From positions 1-5,141 of the forward strand of contig JASHSO010000479.1 of the NCBI GenBank assembly GCA_030038715.1: 5,141 bases of DNA. Reading direction: 5' to 3'. This stretch comes from Streptosporangiaceae bacterium. GTDB taxonomy: Bacteria; Actinomycetota; Actinomycetes; Streptosporangiales; Streptosporangiaceae. Every line of letters starts with the position of its first letter. Within the stretch, counting starts at the first letter, position 1. The translations under genes were made by a program, and so were the position numbers. This document shows positions 1 to 5,141 of this stretch, piece by piece. A model generated the notes under the pieces. The model was not told the origin of the DNA and made no database searches. It saw only the letters and a list, made by a program, of their open reading frames with translations.

Positions 1-1161
1 ACCCGCACGGTGCTGCAGGACGGCAGCCAGATCTACCTGCGCGGGGATGGCGCGAGCCCGGACGGAGACCGCCCCTTCCTTGACCGGTTCGACCTCGCCG
101 ACCTGACCACCAAACGGCTCTTCCGCAGCCCGGCCGACGGGTACGAGCAGGTGCTGGGCTTCGTCGGCACGGACAGGGAGTCGGTGCTCATCTGGCACGA
201 AAGCCGGAGCGAGCCGCCGAACCTCCTGGTCGCTGGCCTGGACGGCGGCACGAGACGCCAGCTCACCTGGTGGCCGGACCCGCACCCCCACCTCACCGGG
301 ATGGCGAAGCGGCTGCTGCGGTACGACCGCGGTGACGGCGTGCAGCTGACCGGGATGCTGCACCTGCCACCCGGCTACGAGCCGGAAACAGGCGGCAGGC
401 TGCCGCTTGTCATCTGGGCTTATCCGCTGGATTACGGGGACGCCGCAACCGCGGGGCAGGTCCGCGGAACGAGCGAGCGGTTCACGCGGCTGACCGCTTC
501 CGATCCGATCTGGTTCGTGCTGCGCGGCTGCGCGGTGCTGCAGAACGCCACGATGCCAGTGATCGGCGACCCGGAGACCATGAACGACACGTATGTCGAG
601 CAGATCGCGGCTGCGGCCGCGGCGCACGTCGGCGCGCTGGTGGAGATGGGGATCGCCGACCCGCAGCGGGTCGCAGTCGGCGGTCACAGCTACGGGGCGT
701 TTATGACGGCGAACCTGCTGGCGCACACCGACCTGTTCGCGGCCGGCATGGCGCGCAGCGGTGCCTATAACCGCAGCCTCACCCCGTACGGATTCCAGAC
801 CGAGCGGCGCAGCTTCTGGGAGGCGACGAAGGTCTACGACCGGGTGTCGCCGTTCCGGTATGCCGACCAGATCACCGCGCCGCTGCTGCTCATCCACGGC
901 GCGGAAGATGCCAACTCCGGCACGTTCCCGATCCAGTCTGAGCGGCTGTTCCAGGCAATCCAGGGCACTGGCGGGACCGCCAGGCTGGTTCTCCTGCCGC
1001 ACGAGAGCCACGGGTATGTCGCACGGGAGTCCGTGCTGCATGTGCTCGCCGAGCAGTTCAGCTGGGTGGAGCGCTGGCTGGCGCCGGGCGGCTCTGCCGC
1101 GGCGGCAGGTCCGGAGCAAGCGGGGCAACCCGAGACGGGTCGACGACCTAGCGGGGATTAG
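1..1161 (+). CDS. S9D prolyl-oligopeptidase-family serine peptidase (glutamyl endopeptidase-like), 5' partial
   Basis: This is the C-terminal part of a serine peptidase of the prolyl oligopeptidase clan. The frame is open from base 1, so the GTG at position 10 is an internal valine and the true start lies upstream. Numbering from that GTG, residues 1 to about 95 look like the last blades of a beta-propeller, and about 105-357 form the alpha/beta-hydrolase domain. The nucleophile is Ser227 in GGHSYGAF, the acid is Asp300 in HGAEDANSGT, and the base is His334 in PHESHGY. The motifs WAYP (136-139), AGQVRG, ARSGAYNR and GFQTERR match the S9D group that includes the plastid glutamyl endopeptidase, which favours cleavage after Glu. 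That specificity is inferred from family resemblance. Residues after 357 form an Ala/Gly/Pro-rich, probably disordered tail. Full-length relatives are roughly twice as long or more, so much of the protein is missing here. Localisation cannot be judged without the N-terminus. Confidence 0.93.
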   Translation, partial: TRTVLQDGSQIYLRGDGASPDGDRPFLDRFDLADLTTKRLFRSPADGYEQVLGFVGTDRESVLIWHESRSEPPNLLVAGLDGGTRRQLTWWPDPHPHLTGMAKRLLRYDRGDGVQLTGMLHLPPGYEPETGGRLPLVIWAYPLDYGDAATAGQVRGTSERFTRLTASDPIWFVLRGCAVLQNATMPVIGDPETMNDTYVEQIAAAAAAHVGALVEMGIADPQRVAVGGHSYGAFMTANLLAHTDLFAAGMARSGAYNRSLTPYGFQTERRSFWEATKVYDRVSPFRYADQITAPLLLIHGAEDANSGTFPIQSERLFQAIQGTGGTARLVLLPHESHGYVARESVLHVLAEQFSWVERWLAPGGSAAAAGPEQAGQPETGRRPSGD

Positions 1162-1214
1162 CAGCGCCCGGCGGTGGCTGCGGAGCTGACGGGGCGCCGC
1201 GACAGAACCCGTGC

Positions 1215-1718
1215 CTAGCGGAGATACCGTTCCGCAGCCGTCGGGTACTCGAAGATCTCGTCCTTGGCGAACCAGACCTCGATTTCGCGCTGGGCTTCCT
1301 CCGCGTTCCCCGAGGCGTGCACGAGGTTGGCGACCGCGATGCCGCGCTCGTTGGCATAGGCCCTGCTCATATGGGCAAAGTCGCCCCTGATGGTGCCCGG
1401 CTCGGCCTGGTCTGGGTAGGTCGAGCCGACGATCTTGCGAGTGCAGGCGACCGCCTCCACGCCCTCGAGTACCAGCGCGATGACCGGCCCGCTCTCCATG
1501 AATTCGGCCATGGCGGTGTAGACCGCTGTGCCGAATCGGTCCTCGAGATCGAAGTAGTGATGCCGGGCCAGGTCCGCGTCCATCCAGACCATCTTGGCAG
1601 CGACGATCTTGAGCAGCGCCTGCTCGAATCGGGTCAGCACGCGCCCGACGAGGCCCCTGGCCACGGCGTCGGGCTTGAGCAGCACGAGGGTCTGCTCGAC
1701 TCCGGTGTCGTAACTCAT
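1215..1718 (-). CDS. ndk: Nucleoside diphosphate kinase, long variant form
   Basis: Nucleoside diphosphate kinase transfers the gamma-phosphate from ATP to other (d)NDPs through a phosphohistidine, balancing nucleotide pools in the cytoplasm. The 167-residue protein shows the family landmarks in order: KPDAV with Lys15, Tyr55, ESGPVIALVLEG (75-86), Arg94 and Thr100 in TRKIVGST, Arg111 in PGTIRGDF, Asn131, and catalytic His134 in NLVHASGN. Glu145, which normally orients the histidine, is also present. Two features are unusual compared with the common 135-150 residue bacterial enzyme: about ten extra residues (FAHMSRAYANERG region) between Arg111 and Asn131, and a C-terminal extension after residue 150. 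HGSDS of standard enzymes is HASGN here. I recall this long form from some archaeal and candidate-phylum Ndk proteins, but could not compare directly. The ATG start is supported by a good Shine-Dalgarno sequence 5 nt upstream. The gene converges on the peptidase with a 53-bp gap and no clear terminator. Confidence 0.95.
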   Translation of the reverse strand: MSYDTGVEQTLVLLKPDAVARGLVGRVLTRFEQALLKIVAAKMVWMDADLARHHYFDLEDRFGTAVYTAMAEFMESGPVIALVLEGVEAVACTRKIVGSTYPDQAEPGTIRGDFAHMSRAYANERGIAVANLVHASGNAEEAQREIEVWFAKDEIFEYPTAAERYLR

Positions 1719-1723
1719 GGGAT

Positions 1724-1730
1724 TCCTCTC
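1724..1730 (-). promoter_or_regulatory. Ribosome binding site of ndk
   Basis: On the minus strand this reads GAGAGGA and sits 5 nt before the ATG at 1718. It is a strong match to the anti-Shine-Dalgarno sequence and fixes the ndk start. Confidence 0.75.
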
Positions 1731-1850
1731 AGTGCGCGGTCAGCAAACCGTCAGGGGTTGGCATAGCTTAGCTGGGCTGGAGAGATGTACGCGCGGCCTG
1801 CCTAGGGCCACGAGCATCCAGTCGACCCTGCTGGCAGCCACTATTCTCGG

Positions 1851-1883
1851 CTACTCTCCTGACGGCTGGAAACTACTCTCCTG
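1851..1883 (+). repeat. Two 11-nt direct repeats, 22-nt period
   Basis: The 11-mer CTACTCTCCTG occurs exactly at 1851-1861 and again at 1873-1883. A related copy, CTATTCTCGG, lies immediately before at 1841-1850. The 22-nt spacing is about two helical turns, which would place both copies on the same DNA face, as expected for an operator bound by a dimer or tandem proteins. The repeats lie about 105-137 bp upstream of the winged-helix gene and about 130-165 bp upstream of ndk. A role as operator or as tandem -10 elements is inference; the repeat itself is directly visible. Confidence 0.55.
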
Positions 1884-1987
1884 CCCGCCGGAAGCTTCAC
1901 CCGGGCCACAATGAAGACGACGATCCATGGGACCGCGCCGAGCCTGCCCAATGCCTGCACGGCCGGACCCGGTTAGGCAGCCGTACC

Positions 1988-2518
1988 GTGCAAGACACCT
2001 GGGCGGATCGGGACCTTCCCGTGCTGGAGGCGACCGTGGCCCTGCTCGAGCAGAGCTACATGGTCACTGTGAGCGATATCGCCGCGCGTACCGGGCTGGA
2101 GGAACCGGCAGTCGCCCGCGCGCTGGAGGCACTGGACCCCGACTACGTCGACTTCAGGAAGACCACGACCGGGGGCGATCCGAGATTCTGGTACGTGCTC
2201 AAGGTCACTCCCGACGCACGGCGGGCCGTCGGCCAGTGGCCGACGGCGGAGCTGCTCATTGACCGGCTGGCGGATGCACTCACCGCGGCGTCCCGGGACG
2301 AGCAGGAGGAGGCTGACCGCCAGGGCCTGATGGTCTACGCTGCGCGGCTGATCGGCGATACCCTGCGTGACGTCACGGTCAGGGCAGCGGCCGACGTCCT
2401 CCGGCCGTCGCTCGGCGAGGCCGGGTCGGCCGGCCCGCGGCCTGCCAGGCCGGACGGCGGGACCGAAGGGGAAGCCCTGACCCCTGGTGCGGGCAGCCAG
2501 ACCGACCGGACCGACTGA
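1988..2518 (+). CDS. Winged-helix domain protein of unknown function
   Basis: This 176-residue protein has a predicted winged-helix DNA-binding fold near its N-terminus. Residues 10-25 form the first helix, 28-50 (VSDIAARTG...VARALEALD) a typical helix-turn-helix, and 53-74 a two-strand wing ending in FWYVLKVT. The stretch TPDARRAVGQWPT (74-86) is a signature I recall from unnamed actinobacterial proteins. Residues 88-140 look like two or three amphipathic helices, and 141-176 are a Gly/Pro/Ala/Asp-rich disordered tail. No enzyme motif, signal peptide or membrane segment is seen. The GTG start is chosen because the first helix needs residues before the internal Met25 and no ATG or GTG lies upstream in frame; the ribosome binding site is weak (AGG about 10 nt upstream). 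It could be a transcriptional regulator, but winged helices also mediate protein contacts. Its target is unknown, though autoregulation from the adjacent repeats is possible. Confidence 0.78.
   Translation: MQDTWADRDLPVLEATVALLEQSYMVTVSDIAARTGLEEPAVARALEALDPDYVDFRKTTTGGDPRFWYVLKVTPDARRAVGQWPTAELLIDRLADALTAASRDEQEEADRQGLMVYAARLIGDTLRDVTVRAAADVLRPSLGEAGSAGPRPARPDGGTEGEALTPGAGSQTDRTD
2225..2247. repeat. Perfect 10-bp inverted repeat, 3-nt loop, inside the winged-helix gene
   Basis: GCCGTCGGCC at 2225-2234 and its exact reverse complement at 2238-2247 are separated by AGT. The structure overlaps the codons for the RRAVGQWPTAE stretch. It could form an RNA hairpin on either strand, or simply reflect GC-rich codon use at a conserved motif. 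No T-tract follows, so it is not a canonical intrinsic terminator. Confidence 0.6.
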
Positions 2519-2529
2519 GCTGGGCTGAG

Positions 2530-3690
2530 CTAGACGTCGTGCCCAGACCTCGCCTTGTGCCGCTGCGGCTTCGTCGGCGGCTTCCCGCGAGGCGGCCTGC
2601 CAGGCGGGATCACGGGATCGGGGTGCCGTCGCGGCCCCGACCACATGGCGGGTACTGCGTCGACGGCGCGAGCGATCGCATAGGCCGCCTGCTCGTAGTT
2701 GACTCGCCAGCCAACAAAGTCCGGCCATGCCTCCTCGGGAGTTCGATCGATCGGAAAGTCCACCTGCCGCATGCGCTGCACGGCATCGAGGAACTCCTGG
2801 TAGCTGACCGAGATGCCGCGGCTCACGTCGGGCTCGGCGGGGATGGGGAAGCCCATCGCGCGAGCGATCTCGTTGAAGCATGTGAAGCCGCCCCGCAGGC
2901 ACAGCCTGGCTGGCACGGTCGGCGCGGTTTCTGGCGCTAGTGCCAGGATGAGCGCAGCGGAGTCAAGCACGGCCAGCAGCGCCGTTACCCATGAGGACAG
3001 TGCCTTGGGTGAGCGGAACCGCACGAGCGGCAGGTAGGTGGTGTGGCTCTCGGCCACGTCGGCGGCCCACCGTTCCCAGGCCTCGTACAGGTCGGGCAGG
3101 GTGTCGATGGTCGAGACGCCGGAGCCGAGCGCATAGTGCGTGCGAGCGAGCAGCTCCGGACCCCAGCTCGGCACTCCGGCGCGGCCCGCCAGCAGTGCGA
3201 CCTCGGTCTCGCGACGGTTGAAGGCCGAGTACAGCGTCGGCAGGTAGGCAATCTGCAGCGTGACCGTGACGATGCCGGTGATGGAAGCGATGTCCAGGAT
3301 GGTCTCCTCGGGAGCGCCACGCGCCCTGGCCGACCCGATCTCCCACAGAGCCGGCCCCGCTGTGGCGAACGCGACCGTGATGCCGGCGTGGACGAGCGGC
3401 CAGAACATCAGCGAGAAGCCGATGAAGAACATCGCCAGCCAGGCGACGAGCTGGCACAACAGCAGGGTGGCTGCGTGCGCTGCGAGCACCCGGTCACGGC
3501 GCCGGAAGTCCTTGATCGGCTTGGTCGCCACGGTGAACACCGCATCGACGAATTGATCGACCTTGCGCGTCAGCCAGCTAGCAACCGAACGCGGCACGAT
3601 CAGCGTGCCGATCACGCTGCTCGCGGCCGTGGCCGCGAGCAGGAGCCCTAGAGCGCCGACGACGTAGCGGGCAGCCAGCGGAACTGCCAT
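2530..3690 (-). CDS. Ion-channel-like integral membrane protein without a recognisable selectivity filter
   Basis: This 386-residue membrane protein has hydrophobic segments at about 8-32, 70-103 and 132-155, and possibly 233-253. The middle part looks like a two-helix potassium-channel pore unit: a helix (70-103), a short re-entrant-like stretch (108-120), then a helix ending in AYLPTLYSAFNRRE (148-161). I recall similar actinobacterial proteins annotated as ion-channel or two-pore-channel-like. No TVGYG-type filter is present; the equivalent stretch reads GPALWEIGS (112-120). The following cytoplasmic domain carries DVAESHTTYLPLVRFRSP (211-228), SWVTALLAVLDSAAL and CLRGGF (264-269). The C-terminal 35 residues are rich in Pro, Arg and Lys. 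The ATG at 3690 is well bounded, because an in-frame stop (3714-3712) lies just upstream with no other start codon between; the ribosome binding site is weak. The gene follows the SDR gene after 64 bp. Transported substrate, if any, is unknown. Confidence 0.8.
   Translation of the reverse strand: MAVPLAARYVVGALGLLLAATAASSVIGTLIVPRSVASWLTRKVDQFVDAVFTVATKPIKDFRRRDRVLAAHAATLLLCQLVAWLAMFFIGFSLMFWPLVHAGITVAFATAGPALWEIGSARARGAPEETILDIASITGIVTVTLQIAYLPTLYSAFNRRETEVALLAGRAGVPSWGPELLARTHYALGSGVSTIDTLPDLYEAWERWAADVAESHTTYLPLVRFRSPKALSSWVTALLAVLDSAALILALAPETAPTVPARLCLRGGFTCFNEIARAMGFPIPAEPDVSRGISVSYQEFLDAVQRMRQVDFPIDRTPEEAWPDFVGWRVNYEQAAYAIARAVDAVPAMWSGPRRHPDPVIPPGRPPRGKPPTKPQRHKARSGHDV
3617..3642. repeat. 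Perfect 12-bp inverted repeat, 2-nt centre, near the 5' end of the membrane protein gene
   Basis: CTGCTCGCGGCC at 3617-3628 and its exact reverse complement at 3631-3642 flank the dinucleotide GT. It covers codons 17-25 of the membrane protein (LLAATAASS), 48-74 nt after the start codon. In mRNA it would form a very stable hairpin of about 11 bp with a 4-nt loop; as DNA it is a near-palindrome that could bind a dimeric protein. No T-tract follows. Alternating Ala codons (GCG, GCC) contribute to it, so chance remains possible. Confidence 0.65.
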
Positions 3691-3754
3691 GCTTAATGAT
3701 CCGCCCTGGGGTCATCCGCCGTTGGCGCGCCACATCTCGTCCGGTCGGCGCCGT

Positions 3755-4711
3755 TCATGACACTGGATCGTCGGCCGGAAAGGCTCGGTCCAGGCCGCTG
3801 ACGAACCCTTCCCGCCAGGTGGGCCAGATCGGCTGCCAGCCGAGTTCTCGTTTGGCCTTGGCATTGGAGCAGCCCCGCACCTGCGTCATGATCGACACCG
3901 CGGCCGTACCACCGGCGAGCCGCCCGAGCCAGGCCGGCACGTGCAAGGGCGGCTTTGCCCCGGTGGCCCGGGCCAAGACCGGCAGCCACTCCGCAACCGG
4001 CGCGGGCTCGTCGTCCACCACGTTGTAGGTACCGGGCGGGCCTGCCTGGACCGCGCAGACCGTGGCTGCGGCTGCGTCAGCCACGTGCAGGAACGACCAG
4101 ACCCCCGCACCGGTCCCGATGAGCGGGAGCTGCCTGCGCCGCAGCAGCCGCACGAACTCGTCACTCGAACCGGGCCCGTACAGGCTGCCGTAGCGCAGCA
4201 CGAGTCCAGCCATGGGTGCAGACGTCACTGCCTGCTCCAGGTACCTGATCGCATCGAGTGTGTCTCGCATCGGCGCGAGTGGCTCCGGGTCGAGCGGGTC
4301 TACCTCGGTCTTGACCGGGCCGCCGGTGCGCTCGTTGGGCCAGCCCGCGTAGCTCTGGACGACGACCCGGCGGACACCCTGGGCCTGCGCCGCCGCCAGC
4401 AGGTGGTCCAGTCCGGCGGTTCGCAGCTTGTTGGTGGTCGCGAACGCCTGGCCGAACTGGCGGAAATTGATCCGGGCCGGGATGGCCGTCATCTCGTGCA
4501 CGACGACTTCTGGTTGGGCTCGCGCCACCGCTTCGGCCACGGCAGCGCCGTCCAGACCGTCGAGCACCAGCGGCTCGGCGCCCGCTGCCCGCAGCTGATC
4601 CAGCTTGGCTGGCGTCCTCGTGGTGGCGCTGACCGTGTGTCCGGCCGCGACAAGCTGCGGTACAAGCTGCCTGCCCACCGAGCCGGTGGCGCCAGCGACA
4701 AGCACGCGCAT
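3755..4711 (-). CDS. Atypical extended SDR, NAD(P)-dependent epimerase/dehydratase-like
   Basis: This 318-residue protein is a Rossmann-fold member of the NAD-dependent epimerase/dehydratase superfamily. It begins MRVLVAGATGSVG, where the glycine-rich GATGSVG (7-13) binds the dinucleotide; Arg32 after the second strand suggests NADP(H). Other family marks are VVVQSYAGW (116-124), LRYGSLYGPG (172-181), SFLHVADAAAA (206-216), YNVVDDEPAP (229-238) and NAKAKRELGW (283-292). The usual catalytic YxxxK is absent: by my alignment its place is taken by Met148 and Leu152, so classical SDR chemistry is doubtful and it may be a different reductase or a binding protein. The frame is open a further 73 codons upstream, but that extension is arginine-rich and unlike any SDR. 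The ATG at 4711 has a strong ribosome binding site and starts directly at the first beta-strand. Substrate is unknown. It lies 88 bp downstream of dinB and 64 bp upstream of the membrane protein gene, all in one direction. Confidence 0.9.
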   Translation of the reverse strand: MRVLVAGATGSVGRQLVPQLVAAGHTVSATTRTPAKLDQLRAAGAEPLVLDGLDGAAVAEAVARAQPEVVVHEMTAIPARINFRQFGQAFATTNKLRTAGLDHLLAAAQAQGVRRVVVQSYAGWPNERTGGPVKTEVDPLDPEPLAPMRDTLDAIRYLEQAVTSAPMAGLVLRYGSLYGPGSSDEFVRLLRRRQLPLIGTGAGVWSFLHVADAAAATVCAVQAGPPGTYNVVDDEPAPVAEWLPVLARATGAKPPLHVPAWLGRLAGGTAAVSIMTQVRGCSNAKAKRELGWQPIWPTWREGFVSGLDRAFPADDPVS

Positions 4712-4718
4712 GACATGT

Positions 4719-4725
4719 CCCTCTC
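4719..4725 (-). promoter_or_regulatory. Ribosome binding site of the SDR gene
   Basis: The minus strand reads GAGAGGG here, 7 nt before the ATG at 4711. This decides the start against the longer upstream reading frame. An 8-nt palindrome, GACATGTC (4712-4719), fills the spacer. Confidence 0.75.
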
Positions 4726-4799
4726 GCCGTCTGCGTTTCTCATCCAGGAGGACCCTGAAAAGAGTAGACCTGCGGCCGCTGATGCTCGCGGGCTCGAAC

Positions 4800-5141
4800 C
4801 TAGTCCTGTGCCGCGAACTCTGCGCGCACGCCCAGTAGCTGCACTGGCCTGCGGTCGGTGAACTGACCCAGCGCGGCCAGCGCCGCCGCCTCGATCGCCG
4901 CCGCCTCGGCCGAAGGCGGCCTGAGCGCAACTCCGTGCGTGCTGGTGAAGAACGGCTTGTACCGGACCTTGACCACGATGCGCGCGGCAGGCCGCTGCTC
5001 GGCCACGACGTCCTCGGCCACCCGCCCGGCCAGCACCGCTACCTCGGCGCGGACGCGGTCCCAGTCGGCAATGTCCCGCTGGAAGGTGACCTCGCGCCCG
5101 CGCGAGCGGGGCAGGTAGGGCGCCGCGGTGACCACGGAGGG
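4800..5141 (-). CDS. dinB: DNA polymerase IV (DinB, Y-family), C-terminal part; 5' end beyond the window
   Basis: The visible 113 residues match the little-finger domain of a Y-family translesion polymerase, which holds the DNA and lets the enzyme copy damaged templates with low fidelity. Marks are SRGREVTFQRDI near the start, a long helix (about 23-45 from the window edge), RIVVKVRYKPFFTSTHG, and RRPVQLLGVRAEF at the end, all typical of actinobacterial DinB proteins as I remember them. The catalytic palm and fingers, with the metal-binding Asp/Glu residues, lie outside the window, so activity cannot be judged. The frame is open through the window edge, and the GTG at 5135 is an internal valine. 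The protein stops about five residues after the last domain strand and shows no C-terminal sliding-clamp-binding motif, unlike E. coli Pol IV. The stop is followed after 88 bp by the SDR gene on the same strand. Usual regulators such as LexA cannot be looked for because the promoter is not in the window. Confidence 0.88.
   Translation of the reverse strand, partial: PSVVTAAPYLPRSRGREVTFQRDIADWDRVRAEVAVLAGRVAEDVVAEQRPAARIVVKVRYKPFFTSTHGVALRPPSAEAAAIEAAALAALGQFTDRRPVQLLGVRAEFAAQD

Larger units (their letters stand above)
1719..1987. other. Divergent intergenic region between ndk and the winged-helix gene
   Basis: This 269-bp stretch is the largest gene-free interval and must hold the promoters of both divergent genes unless they are transcribed from elsewhere. 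It contains the direct repeats described separately and three TAyTCT hexamers on the plus strand (1842-1847, 1852-1857, 1874-1879) that could act as weak -10 elements. None has a convincing TTGACA-like partner at the right distance. A TTGGCA occurs at 1758-1763 without a good -10 downstream. A 21-codon reading frame (1911-1976) ends 11 nt before the winged-helix start but has no ribosome binding site. No stable tRNA or riboswitch fold was recognised. Confidence 0.5.

Noticed and set aside
1161..1214. Possible terminator between peptidase and ndk
   Set aside because: Only a 5-bp stem (GCAGC 1161-1165 with GCTGC 1177-1181) with an 11-nt loop and no T-tract on either strand; too weak to call.
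1754..1840. tRNA-like stretch TAGCTTAGCTGGGCTGGAGAG
   Set aside because: It resembles a D-arm, but the D-stem does not pair, no matching acceptor stem is found, and there is no proper TPsiC arm (GGTTCGAATCC-like).
2744..2753. 10-nt palindrome CGATCGATCG
   Set aside because: Short, inside a coding sequence, and expected by chance at this length.
1973..2902. Minus-strand open frame of 309 codons
   Set aside because: It overlaps the winged-helix gene antisense and the membrane protein gene out of frame. The translation is rich in Arg, Gly and Ala without family motifs, typical of a high-GC shadow frame.
4650..4670. Tandem ACAAGCTGC repeat
   Set aside because: It reflects the two similar QLV codon runs in the first helix of the SDR and is probably codon-level coincidence.
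3941..4861. Plus-strand open frame of 306 codons
   Set aside because: It lies antisense to the well-supported SDR gene and its product has no domain features; it is an antisense GC shadow.
4712..4930. N-terminal extension of the SDR to 4930
   Set aside because: The extra 73 residues are arginine-rich, overlap the dinB 3' end, and precede the natural SDR start that has its own strong ribosome binding site.
2530..5141. dinB, SDR and membrane protein as a novel defence or stress system
   Set aside because: Same orientation is the only link. No nuclease, toxin, reverse transcriptase, NLR-like ATPase or nucleotide-signalling enzyme is present, and gaps of 64 and 88 bp do not require co-transcription.

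Overview
The window is about two-thirds G+C or more, with G/C-ending codons throughout. Its genes look like actinobacterial ones: an actinobacterial-type DinB C-terminus, a winged-helix protein with the 'RRAVGQWPT' signature, and an atypical SDR and a channel-like membrane protein of kinds I recall from actinomycetes. This suggests a chromosomal segment of a high-GC, probably soil or plant-associated, actinomycete. I cannot name the genus. I see no rRNA, tRNA, CRISPR array, transposase or phage gene.

Layout: (1) 1-1161 (+) is the 3' part of a serine peptidase of the prolyl-oligopeptidase clan, S9D (glutamyl endopeptidase-like), with an intact Ser-Asp-His triad; its N-terminal propeller lies outside the window. 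(2) 1215-1718 (-) is a complete but unusual nucleoside diphosphate kinase, convergent with the peptidase. (3) 1719-1987 is the only sizeable intergenic region (269 bp). It lies between divergent genes and carries an 11-nt direct repeat with a 22-nt period. (4) 1988-2518 (+) is a small winged-helix protein of unknown role. (5) 2530-3690 (-) is a membrane protein with an ion-channel-like layout but no recognisable selectivity filter; it ends 11 bp from gene 4, tail to tail. (6) 3755-4711 (-) is an atypical NAD(P)-binding SDR. (7) 4800-5141 (-) is the C-terminal part of a DinB/Pol IV-type translesion polymerase, cut by the window end.

Genes 7, 6 and 5 run in the same direction with gaps of 88 and 64 bp, so they could be partly co-transcribed, but their predicted functions (DNA repair, oxidoreductase, membrane protein) do not form an obvious pathway. 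The window reads as ordinary chromosomal gene content rather than a defence island or mobile element. The points most worth a second look are the lineage of the Ndk, the filter-less channel-like protein, two long perfect inverted repeats inside coding sequence, and the direct repeats in the divergent intergenic region.
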